Shown here piece after piece: positions 17,998-26,550 of a DNA stretch of 64,000 nt (position 1 is the first letter of the stretch; each line of letters begins with the position of its first letter). This DNA is from an uncultured Clostridia bacterium (GTDB lineage Bacteria > Bacillota > Clostridia > TANB77 > CAG-508), in NCBI GenBank assembly GCA_934120675.1, contig CAKOUU010000001.1:1-64000 (forward strand), in the 5' to 3' direction. The notes below the pieces were generated by a model. It was not told the DNA's origin. It saw only the letters and a list, made by a program, of their open reading frames with translations, and made no database searches. Position numbers and translations under genes: made by a program.

Positions 17998-18237
17998 TTA
18001 TTCATTATAATTTTCACTAGTATCATATAAACTATCTGCACACATATCTATGTTTTCGCCCCAAGAAATAGTTCCATATTTAATTTCAACTGTATTAAAA
18101 AAATTTATATTATTTAATTTTTTAAATACACCTTTATCTAAATATGGTTTCATATCTTTTATCTTTTTTTCATTATTATTGAATGTCAATAATAATTTGT
18201 AATCTTTTAATGGTTCTACTTTAATAACTTCTTTCAT
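17998..18237 (-). CDS. DUF2442 protein
   Basis: 79 residues from the ATG at 18237, chosen because AAGGAG lies 8 bp upstream (a TTG at 18243 would be too close). The pattern IKVEPLKDYKLLLTFNNNEKKIKDMKPYLDKGVFKKL then VEIKYGTISWGENIDMCADSLY is the DUF2442 family. DUF2442 genes almost always pair with DUF4160, as here with a 17-bp gap. Such pairs have been suggested to be toxin-antitoxin-like, but no function is proven. Confidence 0.85.
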   Translation of the reverse strand: MKEVIKVEPLKDYKLLLTFNNNEKKIKDMKPYLDKGVFKKLNNINFFNTVEIKYGTISWGENIDMCADSLYDTSENYNE

Positions 18238-18254
18238 AAACAAATCTCCTTAAT

Positions 18255-18512
18255 TTAGCTTAGAGGATTTATATTATATAGTATTTCACTATTCTTTGCT
18301 AGTTGCCAATTTGCTATTAATTCTTCTTTATGGATAAGTGTCCATGCAATAATAAGTTTTTTCTTACTACTTGGCATTGTCCCTTCAATTATCTCGCCAT
18401 CAAAGCTAAAAATTGCTTTATAATCTCCATAAAAAGCATGAAAATGTGGTGGATTATGGTCATCATAATACATTCTGATTATAACACCATAAAACATACT
18501 TATTGTAGGCAT
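18255..18512 (-). CDS. DUF4160 protein
   Basis: 85 residues, complete for DUF4160. The signature MPTISMFYGVIIRMYYDD with HNPPHFHAFYGDYKA is clear; the His-rich HxPPHxHA segment could bind metal. The C-terminus WTLIHKEELIANWQLA is also typical. It is the upstream member of the pair with DUF2442, with a GAGGAGG site. Role unknown. Confidence 0.88.
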   Translation of the reverse strand: MPTISMFYGVIIRMYYDDHNPPHFHAFYGDYKAIFSFDGEIIEGTMPSSKKKLIIAWTLIHKEELIANWQLAKNSEILYNINPLS

Positions 18513-18540
18513 AAATTTCCTCCTCTCTTATTATAACATT

Positions 18541-18891
18541 TTATTTATATTTTTTCACCTCTTTTTTTATTTTTATTTTACAATTTTTTAACAATTAGCA
18601 CTATAAAAAATGTACCTCCTTTCTTGCCTCATTTTCCAATACTTTTGGGTATTTTCGATTTAAATTTTGAACTTAATTTTTAATCTTAAAATTTTGAAAT
18701 AATAAATTAGATTAAATTAATTAAAATATTTTTGTCTTTCCAAAGTTACTAGATTTAATTTTTATTTTAAAATTCAATTTTATTTTTAAAAAATTTGACT
18801 ATGCAATTGTCAAATAAATTGCATAGCCATATATTACCATGATTTTCTTGAAAAATCAAGAAAAATCGTTCGTCAAAATTCGACACTCTCT
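18541..18891. other. AT-rich intergenic region with two strong hairpins
   Basis: No convincing gene. CTATGCAATT / AATTGCATAG (about 18799-18826) and GATTTTCTTGA / TCAAGAAAAATC (about 18841-18867) are stem-loops between the RCC1 gene stop and the DUF4160 gene, most likely transcript ends for the RCC1 gene. A GGAGGT site near 18610 on the minus strand precedes no usable ORF. Confidence 0.5.
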
Positions 18892-21888
18892 TTAATTTAT
18901 CCTTTTTGGAATTAATGTCAATACACTTAAATCGCCAAGACGGTAGCCATCTCCAACTCCATGTAACTGTCCATTATTATCAAGCATACAACTATCATAT
19001 TGTCCCGCAGATATTTGCATAAATTGTGTTCCATTTTTTATCTGTACTGGATTTATTCTATTTGTTGTTGTTCCATCTCCTAATTGTCCCTTATCATTTT
19101 CTCCCCATGTCCATAAGTTTCCCTCAATGTCTATTGCTAAACTATGATAGCCTCCAGCTACAATTTGCGTAAATTCTGTTCCATTTTTTATTTTTATTGG
19201 ACTTGGTCTATCTGTTGTTGTTCCATTTCCTAATTGTCCATAACCATTATCTCCCCATGTCCACAGATTTCCTTCAATATCTATAGACATACTATGCCAA
19301 GAACCTGCTGATACCAACTTAAACTTTGTTCCTACTTTTATTTGTACTGGATTTGTCCTAAATGTTGTTGTCCCATCTCCTAATCTTCCATCTTGATTAT
19401 TTCCCCATGTCCATAAGTTTCCGGTACTATCTATTGCCATACTATGAAAAGCCCCCGCAGATATTTGAGTAAATTTTGTTCCTGGTTTTATTTGTACTGG
19501 ACTTGTTCTATTTGCTGTTGTTCCATCCCCTAATTGTCCATAACTATTATATCCCCATGTCCATAAATTTCCTTCACTATCTATTGCTAAACTATGATAA
19601 TTTCCTGCCGATACTTGTTTGAATTTTGTTTCTGTTTTTATTTGTACTGGACTTGTTCTATTTGTTGTTGTTTCATCCCCTAATTGTCCATAACGATTAT
19701 ATCCCCATGTCCATAAGTTTCCGTCACTGTCTATTGCTAAACTATGACTACCTCCTGCTGATATTTGCTTAAATTTAATCTCTGTTTTTATTTTTACCGG
19801 ATTTATTCTATTTGTTGTTGTTCCATCTCCTAATTGACCATAACTATTGTATCCCCATGTCCATAAGTTTCCTTCATTATCTATTGCTAAGTTATGATCA
19901 GATTTCAAAGAAATTCGTGTTAAAGAATTATCTGTTTTTATTTGTCCTAACCAAACTTTATTTGATGTCACTCCATTTCCTAAATGTCCATAATCATTTA
20001 ATCCCCATGTCCATAAATTTCCTTCACAATCTATCGCCATACTATGATAATCTCCGGCTGCAATTTGCATAAATTTTGTCTTATCTGTTATTTTTACAGG
20101 ATTTGTCCTATCTGTTATTGTTCCATCACCTAATTGTCCTGAATAATTTTTTCCCCATGTCCATAAATTTCCTTCACTATCTATTGCCATACTATGTTCA
20201 CTGCCTGCGGACACTTGTTTAAATTTTATCTCATTCTTGATTTGTACTGGACTTTGTTTATCTATTGTCGTCCCATCTCCTAACTGACCATAATCGTTAT
20301 GTCCCCATGTCCACAAATTTCCTTCGCTATCTATTGCCATACTATAATAAGCTCCAGCTACAATTTGTATAAATTTTGTCCCGTCTTTTATTTTTTCAAG
20401 ATTTGCTTTATCTATTGTTGTTCCATCTCCCAATTGTCCATAACTATTGTATCCACATGCCCATAAGTTTCCCTCACTGTCTATTGCTAAACTATGTGCA
20501 CTTCCTGCGGATACTTGTATAAATTTTTTTTCATTTTTTATCTGTACTGGATTTGTTCTATCTGTTGTTGTTCCATCTCCTAATCCACCATGACCATTCA
20601 ATCCCCAAGCCCATAAATTTCCATCACTATCTATTGCCATACTATATTCATGACCTGCTGACACTTGTTTGAATTTTGTTCCTTTTTGTATTTGCACCGG
20701 GTTTGTTCTATTTATCTTACTTCCATCTCCTAATTGTCCATCACCATTATATCCCCATGTCCATAGATTTCCTTCTCTATCTAATGCCAAACCATGTCTA
20801 TACCCTGCTGATACTTGAGTAAACTTTGTTCCTTTTTTTATTTGTACTGGATTTGTTCTATTTGTTGTTGTTCCATCTCCTAGTTGTCCACTTGCATTAC
20901 TACCACATCCCCACAAATTCCCATCACCATCTATAAACAAAGTATGTCGATTTCCGCCTGATACAGCATTTATACTTCCCATAATATATATTTGAACTGT
21001 ATTTGATTTCTTAGAATTCCCTGCCCTGTCATATGCTATAGCATATATATTATATGTTCCCACAAGTCCTTCTGTTGATATCTCTTTTTCTATATATGTT
21101 TTTATATTATTTGACTCGTCTACAAAACAGTATTCATAATGATCCATTCCACTTTTTGTACTTTCTTCTGTTGCTTCACCATCTTGAGCCTCTCCTGATA
21201 TTATTACTTTATCATCACTTTTACTTGCACTTATTGTAAAATCAAGTGGTTCTATTCTATCTATCAAATCAATATAAATATCTTTAGAAACCTCATTTCC
21301 ATCAACATCTTCAACTTTCAAAATATAATGACCATTTTTTGTAACAGTAAATTCAATTCCTGCGGTTGTTCTATCTTGTGGCAATATTTTATCAGTTTCA
21401 CCCGGTTTTAATATAGATTTTATCCCTTTAGGATTTGTTATTTTGACTAAAATCTTAATATTATTTTGATTTGTATATCCTTCTGGTTCTGTTGTATATG
21501 TTATAATTGTTTCATTTGCCTCACCCACATATGTAACCTTAAAATTACTATCCACTTCAAATTTGTAGTTTTTGTATATTACTTCTACTGGAAAATTTGT
21601 TGTATCTCGTACATCTATCTCGTCACTATTCATTTTAGGTAAATCTTCCTTAGTTAACTCCTCACCTTTTCCATTCTGTTCTATTTGCAAATTAGTTATT
21701 TCCAGTTCCAACTTCTCCTTCGCTTCTGAAATTGCATATCTTTCTTTTCCTAATTTTACCTTTTTAAATAATCCATTTTCTCCACCTAATGTAGCTATTG
21801 CTATTCCAGCTAAAATCAACAATATCACAATAGTCACAATAAGTGCAACCAAAGTTATTCCATTAAAATTCCTTAATCTTTTGTTCAT
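18892..21888 (-). CDS. RCC1-repeat surface protein with prepilin-type N-terminus
   Basis: The ATG at 21888 has a GGGGA site and begins with a prepilin-like leader, MNKRLRNFNG followed by ITLVALIVTIVILLILAGI, giving 998 residues; a longer in-frame start is less likely. The N-terminal hydrophobic helix would be cut before I by a prepilin peptidase or stay as an anchor. An Ig-like/bacterial-repeat region follows (about 130-300). From about 310 to the C-terminus there are 13 full RCC1-type repeats of 50 residues (GNLWTWG.N.YGQLGDGTTT.R..PVQI...T.F.Q.SAG..HS.AID) and a partial last one, enough for about two seven-bladed propellers. It probably acts outside the cell in binding; the ligand is unknown. 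Confidence 0.88.
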   Translation of the reverse strand: MNKRLRNFNGITLVALIVTIVILLILAGIAIATLGGENGLFKKVKLGKERYAISEAKEKLELEITNLQIEQNGKGEELTKEDLPKMNSDEIDVRDTTNFPVEVIYKNYKFEVDSNFKVTYVGEANETIITYTTEPEGYTNQNNIKILVKITNPKGIKSILKPGETDKILPQDRTTAGIEFTVTKNGHYILKVEDVDGNEVSKDIYIDLIDRIEPLDFTISASKSDDKVIISGEAQDGEATEESTKSGMDHYEYCFVDESNNIKTYIEKEISTEGLVGTYNIYAIAYDRAGNSKKSNTVQIYIMGSINAVSGGNRHTLFIDGDGNLWGCGSNASGQLGDGTTTNRTNPVQIKKGTKFTQVSAGYRHGLALDREGNLWTWGYNGDGQLGDGSKINRTNPVQIQKGTKFKQVSAGHEYSMAIDSDGNLWAWGLNGHGGLGDGTTTDRTNPVQIKNEKKFIQVSAGSAHSLAIDSEGNLWACGYNSYGQLGDGTTIDKANLEKIKDGTKFIQIVAGAYYSMAIDSEGNLWTWGHNDYGQLGDGTTIDKQSPVQIKNEIKFKQVSAGSEHSMAIDSEGNLWTWGKNYSGQLGDGTITDRTNPVKITDKTKFMQIAAGDYHSMAIDCEGNLWTWGLNDYGHLGNGVTSNKVWLGQIKTDNSLTRISLKSDHNLAIDNEGNLWTWGYNSYGQLGDGTTTNRINPVKIKTEIKFKQISAGGSHSLAIDSDGNLWTWGYNRYGQLGDETTTNRTSPVQIKTETKFKQVSAGNYHSLAIDSEGNLWTWGYNSYGQLGDGTTANRTSPVQIKPGTKFTQISAGAFHSMAIDSTGNLWTWGNNQDGRLGDGTTTFRTNPVQIKVGTKFKLVSAGSWHSMSIDIEGNLWTWGDNGYGQLGNGTTTDRPSPIKIKNGTEFTQIVAGGYHSLAIDIEGNLWTWGENDKGQLGDGTTTNRINPVQIKNGTQFMQISAGQYDSCMLDNNGQLHGVGDGYRLGDLSVLTLIPKRIN
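18990..20960. repeat. Tandem 150-bp repeats encoding RCC1 blades
   Basis: The DNA for the 13 RCC1 blades repeats at a 150-bp period with high identity (for example CCCCATGTCCATAAGTTTCC and TTGTTGTTCCATC recur at this step). Such repeats can recombine, so blade number may vary between strains. Confidence 0.85.
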
Positions 21889-22112
21889 AATATTTCCCCT
21901 TTGCAAATTTATATTTATAAAATTCTCAATATGTGAATTTAAATTAATTATATTTTTGATTTGTGAATTTGTCAATATAAAATCCATTTTTTGTGAAAAA
22001 ATTGAAATAACCCCTAGGTTAATCGAAAAAAAATAATAAATTTCATATATATTTGCATTTTTTTAATAATATGTTTAACCTATAAATTATAAAAAATTAT
22101 CGAGGTGAAATT

Positions 22113-22427
22113 ATGGAATTATACGAAAAAATAAGAAATATAAGAGAGGATAAAGATATAAAACAAAAAGATATGGCAAAATATCTTCATATGCAACCAA
22201 CAACTTATAATGCATATGAAAAAGGAAAGCGAACAATATCAGCAGACTTACTTAAAAGTATATGTATTTACCTAAATTTAAGTTCAGATGAATTACTTGG
22301 ATTAAAAATAATTAACCCATACAACACTTTAAATAGAGAAAATACAAAAATTATAGAAAAAATCAAAAAAGGATTATTAACTTTACAAAAAGAACAAGAC
22401 AAAAATAATAATAATCAAACACATTAA
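22113..22427 (+). CDS. XRE-family helix-turn-helix regulator
   Basis: 104 residues. The first 65 are an HTH_3 domain (IRNIREDKDIKQKDMAKYLHMQPTTYNAYEKGKRTISADLL, then IYLNLSSDELLGL). The last 35 are a Lys/Asn-rich helical tail. A GAGGTG site precedes ATG 22113. The promoter-proximal TTTAACCTATAA matches that of the other XRE gene at 6186. It is monocistronic and ends in a hairpin at 22455. Confidence 0.85.
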   Translation: MELYEKIRNIREDKDIKQKDMAKYLHMQPTTYNAYEKGKRTISADLLKSICIYLNLSSDELLGLKIINPYNTLNRENTKIIEKIKKGLLTLQKEQDKNNNNQTH

Positions 22428-22454
22428 AATATATTATAATTTAAATTTCATCAT

Positions 22455-22481
22455 AAAAAGGCCAGTATTCGCTGACCTTTT
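22455..22481. terminator. Bidirectional terminator between XRE and SASP genes
   Basis: AAAAGGCCAG and CTGACCTTTT (one mismatch) flank a TATTCG loop between convergent genes. Confidence 0.7.
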
Positions 22482-22523
22482 AACATACCATGTGTTACAT
22501 CACTAAAATTCAATTAAAATTAG

Positions 22524-22703
22524 CTACTTATTCTCTACTGAACGATTGGCTATCTCAATAGCCTTAGTAACTATATTTCCACAATCTCTAGAAGAAACGC
22601 TTGCCCAACTTCCACCATCTTGTTTTACCTGGTCATAAACTCCAAGCTCTTTTGCAATTTCTTCTCTTAAATTTTCAGATATTAATTTACTATTTCTAGA
22701 CAT
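22524..22703 (-). CDS. Small acid-soluble spore protein, alpha/beta type
   Basis: 59 residues from ATG 22703 with a perfect AGGAGG site 5 bp upstream. The sequence has the alpha/beta SASP pattern: LREEIAKELGVYDQV in the first half and SSRDCGNIVTKAIEIANRS in the second, matching the two conserved helices that coat DNA in the spore; the first EIAxELG block is where the GPR protease normally cuts. These proteins protect spore DNA and feed germination. A forespore (sigma-G) promoter is expected but not identified. Confidence 0.75.
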   Translation of the reverse strand: MSRNSKLISENLREEIAKELGVYDQVKQDGGSWASVSSRDCGNIVTKAIEIANRSVENK

Positions 22704-22868
22704 AACATCCTCCTTACTAATAAAACCAAATTAAGTTTTATCAATATTATTATTTGCAAAAACACAAAAAATATATTAGAAAATTTTTGATTTTTTTTAA
22801 TCTGAAACAGTAGTAAATTTATTTTTATCATGATATACTATATTATATGGCAAAAAAAGGAGATATAT

Positions 22869-24386
22869 ATGGAAACAAAGGAAACAAAAAACGAAACAAC
22901 CTTTAAACCTCTTGATGAAACAAAACAAATCACTACAAATAAATCAGATGTATGGATAATTTTTGGAATTTTATGTACAATTTTCATATTAATTTCAATA
23001 ATTATATTTTGCACATTTTCATTAGCAATTATACAAAGTACAACAATTGCAAAAGGAGTATATATAAAAGGAATTGATGTATCTGGGCTCACAAAAGAAG
23101 ATGCAAAACAAAAAATTACAAGCTATATAAGTTCTTCAATTCCAGAAGAAATAACATTAAAACATAACGATTTTGAAGCTTCACTTTCAACAACACAATT
23201 ATCAATATATTTTAATACCAACGAAGCTGTTGATATGGCTTATAATATCGGAAAAAGTGGAAATATCATTCAAAAAAATTTAACAATAATAGAAACTCTT
23301 TTTTCTAATGTCAATATAGACCCTGGATTTTCTATTGATACTGACCAATTAAAAGCAGACCTACAGGATATTTCTAATAAATTACCTGATAAAGTAATTG
23401 AAAGTAGCTATTATATAGATGGCAACAATCTGATACTAACCAAAGGTCAAGCTGGCCAAGTAATAAAAGTTGATGAAACCGCAAATACAATAATAACACA
23501 GGTTAATAACCTTAATATCCAGAATAATTATATAGAATTAATTACTGAAAACGCTTATCCTAATGAACTAAATCTTGACTCAATATATAACGAAATACAT
23601 AAAGATTCAGTTGATGCATATTATACTCAAAATCCATTTGTTATACATCCAAGTGAAAACGGTGTAGATTTTGCAATTTCTTTAGACGAAGCAAAAAATT
23701 CATTAAACGAGTCACAAGACGAATGCGTAATTCCATTAAAAGTATTATACCCACGTGTAACAACAAATATGATAGGAACAGAAGCTTTTCCAGATTTATT
23801 GTCTGAGTTCTCAACAAAATATGCAGCAAGTAACAAAAATCGTACAACAAATTTAATGTTAGCAGCAAACAAAATCAATGGAACTGTTTTAATGCCTGGC
23901 GAAACTTTCTCTTATAATAAAGTCGTTGGTGCAAGAACAATTCAAGCTGGTTACAAAGAAGCTCCTATTTATGTATCAGGAAGAGTTGAAGATGGAATCG
24001 GTGGTGGAATCTGCCAAATAACTACAACATTATATAATGCTGTAGTATATGCAAATTTAGATATTGTAGAAAGAAGTAACCATCAATTTGTACCATCTTA
24101 TGCTGGTGCAAGTAGAGATGCAACCATTGTATATGGTGCAATTGATTTTAAATTTAAAAATAATAGAGATTATCCTATAAAAATCACTTGCTCTGTTGCA
24201 AATGGAGTTGCAAATTTTAAAATTTTTGGTTTAAGATCTGATAATGATTACGAAGTTCAAATAACTTCAAGAATAACTGGGAAAACAGCTACCGCAATTT
24301 ATTCAGAAGCTTACAAAACTTTAAAGAAAAATGGAAATGTTGTAAGTACGTCATTATTATCAAAAGACACTTACAAAAGACATTAG
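22869..24386 (+). CDS. VanW-family cell-wall protein with N-terminal membrane anchor
   Basis: The ATG at 22869 is preferred (AAGGAG 6 bp upstream) over 22830. The 505-residue protein has a cytosolic tail, one membrane helix (about 33-58), peptidoglycan-binding-like PG_binding_4 regions (KGVYIKGIDVSGLTKEDA...), and a C-terminal VanW domain: NRTTNLMLAANKINGTVLMPGETFSYN, then EDGIGGGICQITTTLYNAVV and HQFVPSYAGASRDATIVYG. VanW proteins are common in Clostridia and lie outside the membrane near the wall; the biochemical role is unsettled. There is no vancomycin-resistance cluster here. Confidence 0.88.
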   Translation: METKETKNETTFKPLDETKQITTNKSDVWIIFGILCTIFILISIIIFCTFSLAIIQSTTIAKGVYIKGIDVSGLTKEDAKQKITSYISSSIPEEITLKHNDFEASLSTTQLSIYFNTNEAVDMAYNIGKSGNIIQKNLTIIETLFSNVNIDPGFSIDTDQLKADLQDISNKLPDKVIESSYYIDGNNLILTKGQAGQVIKVDETANTIITQVNNLNIQNNYIELITENAYPNELNLDSIYNEIHKDSVDAYYTQNPFVIHPSENGVDFAISLDEAKNSLNESQDECVIPLKVLYPRVTTNMIGTEAFPDLLSEFSTKYAASNKNRTTNLMLAANKINGTVLMPGETFSYNKVVGARTIQAGYKEAPIYVSGRVEDGIGGGICQITTTLYNAVVYANLDIVERSNHQFVPSYAGASRDATIVYGAIDFKFKNNRDYPIKITCSVANGVANFKIFGLRSDNDYEVQITSRITGKTATAIYSEAYKTLKKNGNVVSTSLLSKDTYKRH

Positions 24387-24420
24387 AAAAAGAGGGATTT
24401 TAAGGAACATCCCCCTTTTC
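24386..24420. terminator. Terminator between vanW-like gene and ypeB
   Basis: AAAAAGAGGGAT and ATCCCCCTTTT form an imperfect stem between convergent genes; the ypeB stop lies immediately beyond. Confidence 0.6.
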
Positions 24421-24425
24421 CATTT

Positions 24426-25799
24426 TTACATAGTCAAAGTTCCATTAGGAGTATTTGTAATAATCAAAATATCCTCTTCTCTACCACTCTCTGCATTTAC
24501 ATATACCAAAAATTCCCTATCATCAACTTTCCCTTTAAATTCATAACACAAAATTTCTGTTTGAAATTCTGTAGGAATTATAGCCAACCCTTCAGATTCA
24601 ATTTCCAAATCTTTATTTAAGGATTTCTTTGCATTTTCCTTACTAATCTTAACATTAGAAATATCCCTTTGAGTATGATTATTCAAGTAACCTGTAGTTT
24701 CAATTCCAAGAATTTCGCCATTATCCAAAGCAACCTTAACCTTTATTAAATCAGAATATACAACAACATCACCTTGGCAATAAGCGTAATTTATTGTAAC
24801 AATTCCATCTTGTTTCAAATAATAAGTTTCTTTCATATTATAAATTCCATGATTATTTAAAAAATCTTTGCCCTTTTGGTTTGCCTCATCTTGAGATATT
24901 AACTCAGCATTAACATTTCTGTTTGAATTCATATATACAATATGTCCACCTTTTTTGGAAATTGATATATTAATACTATCTTCTGAATTTGTTTTTATTG
25001 AAAAATTATATTCTGGTATTGTTGCATTTTCTGAAAATCCTAAACTTTCAATACTTTGAACATTATCTTTCCCTATAAAATCTATTGCTTTTTGTTTTGC
25101 TGTTTCTTCATCAATATCATCACCTGTTAAGCCTTTTTTCTCGCCATTTGTTAGGTGCTCAGAAAAAGCACCATCATATATTAAACCTGAATATTGATGA
25201 AAATTTTCTTCTAAGTTGCTAAATCCATCCATAGAACTTGTACTTACTTGTTGAGCAAATGCCACATTTCCTTTATTAGTAAGTTCTCCCCATTTTATTC
25301 TACCAGAATTTATATCTTCAGATAACTGATTTAAAGTATTTTCTAATTCAACACTATAGTTATGCAAATCTTTTAAATTTTTTAAATCTTCATCTGATAA
25401 TTTTTCATTATAAATATTCTTTCTAGATAAAGAATAGCTATAATCACTAACTTGATTTAAAAACTTTTCAGTGTTTTCTAATTCTTGACTTTCAACCGGC
25501 AATTGTGAAAGATATGCCTGTGCCAAATTTGCCTCTCTCCATACATTTGTTAAAGTCTCTGCTCCATGTTCTGGAGTACTTGAAATTAATGATTTTGCTA
25601 AATATGTTTCAACATTCTGAACATAATCAACAACTTGATAAAAAGCCATATTGTAAGTATTTTCAGATGCAGTTTTTGCCTCTTTATTATTATTTACAAT
25701 CACAGCAATTAAGCTTCCTATAACAACCACAAATACAATAATTGAAGCTATTATATATGCCTTATTAACTTGAATTTTTTTTATTTCTACCTTTTTCAT
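24426..25799 (-). CDS. ypeB: Spore germination protein YpeB
   Basis: The ATG at 25799 is preferred (AAAGGTTGAG upstream), giving 457 residues; an in-frame ATG at 25844 would lie within the sleB 3' end. One N-terminal membrane helix (about 12-36) anchors it. The long helical domain (about 50-220) is followed by three PepSY-like repeats (about 225-455), recognisable by AKQKAIDFIG, EANQKGKDFLNNHG and ENAKKSLNKDLE. YpeB holds and protects SleB in the dormant spore. It is co-transcribed with sleB, in the order sleB-ypeB. Confidence 0.93.
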   Translation of the reverse strand: MKKVEIKKIQVNKAYIIASIIVFVVVIGSLIAVIVNNNKEAKTASENTYNMAFYQVVDYVQNVETYLAKSLISSTPEHGAETLTNVWREANLAQAYLSQLPVESQELENTEKFLNQVSDYSYSLSRKNIYNEKLSDEDLKNLKDLHNYSVELENTLNQLSEDINSGRIKWGELTNKGNVAFAQQVSTSSMDGFSNLEENFHQYSGLIYDGAFSEHLTNGEKKGLTGDDIDEETAKQKAIDFIGKDNVQSIESLGFSENATIPEYNFSIKTNSEDSINISISKKGGHIVYMNSNRNVNAELISQDEANQKGKDFLNNHGIYNMKETYYLKQDGIVTINYAYCQGDVVVYSDLIKVKVALDNGEILGIETTGYLNNHTQRDISNVKISKENAKKSLNKDLEIESEGLAIIPTEFQTEILCYEFKGKVDDREFLVYVNAESGREEDILIITNTPNGTLTM

Positions 25800-25818
25800 A
25801 AACTCAACCTTTCTTTTT

Positions 25819-26292
25819 CTATTTACAAAATCTGTGTTTTCCAATAGTTTTTACCAATGGTCTAGACCAAATCCACTTATTTGTTGCAGTTGATGGATTA
25901 AAATAGTATACACATCCACTCGTTGGGTCCCAACCATTTATTGCATCCTGAGCTGCTTTATATACTGTAGAACCTTCACTTATTGTTACATTAATTTGAC
26001 CATCTGATACTGCAGTAAATGCACCTGGTTGATATATTACCCCAGCAATACTATTAGGAAATCTCGAGTCCTTTACCCTATTTAAAATAACAGCACCAAC
26101 AGCAACTTGCCCTTCGTACGGTTCTCCCCTTGCTTCTCCATTTATTGCTCTTGCCATCAATTGAACGTCTGATGTATTTGTTGTTTTTGCTAATGAAACA
26201 TTATTTGTTTTACCTTTATCCACAATAAATATACAAATTGTGGATAACACTAACAAAAATATTATTAAAATTAGTTTTAAAAATTTTTTCAC
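25819..26292 (-). CDS. sleB: Spore cortex-lytic enzyme SleB (catalytic domain only)
   Basis: 157 residues from a GTG at 26292 with an AAGGTGAT site. A signal or anchor helix (4-25) is followed directly by the Hydrolase_2 domain: LMARAINGEARGEPYEGQVAVGAVILNRVKDSRFP and GCVYYFNPSTATNKWIWSRP, ending KTIGKHRFCK. The catalytic Glu is in INGEARGE. The N-terminal peptidoglycan-binding domain of B. subtilis SleB is absent, so localisation may depend on YpeB. It cleaves muramic-lactam cortex during germination. Confidence 0.93.
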   Translation of the reverse strand: MKKFLKLILIIFLLVLSTICIFIVDKGKTNNVSLAKTTNTSDVQLMARAINGEARGEPYEGQVAVGAVILNRVKDSRFPNSIAGVIYQPGAFTAVSDGQINVTISEGSTVYKAAQDAINGWDPTSGCVYYFNPSTATNKWIWSRPLVKTIGKHRFCK

Positions 26293-26369
26293 ACTATCAC
26301 CTTTTTTATAAAATTTTCATTTATATTTTTTACAAAATTTCTAATATTATACATTACAATTTACAGCAG

Positions 26370-26405
26370 TTTATGAAAAATATAAATTTTTATATTTTTC
26401 ATAAA
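26370..26405. repeat. Long near-perfect palindrome between sleB and the glycosyltransferase
   Basis: A 17-bp arm TTTATGAAAAATATAAA at 26370-26386 is followed after 2 bp by its complement at 26389-26405. It lies between two divergent genes, so it is not a simple transcript end; it could be an operator or cruciform site. The rest of the 258-bp gap shows nothing else clear. Confidence 0.7.
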
Positions 26406-26550
26406 CCATTGTAAACTATATTATAAAATTTTAAAAAAGAATATTTTGCAAAAAACATTGCTAATTGAATGAAATTTATGCTAAAATTAATACATAAAAA
26501 CAAGCAATAACTACATAAAAATATTTAAAACAAAAATCAAGGAGTAATAA

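Noticed and set aside
18590..18660. A degenerate toxin cassette on the minus strand near 18.6 kb (AAAGGAGGT then a short hydrophobic frame ending VLIVKKL)
   Set aside because: No start codon at a proper distance, no antisense promoter and no direct repeat.
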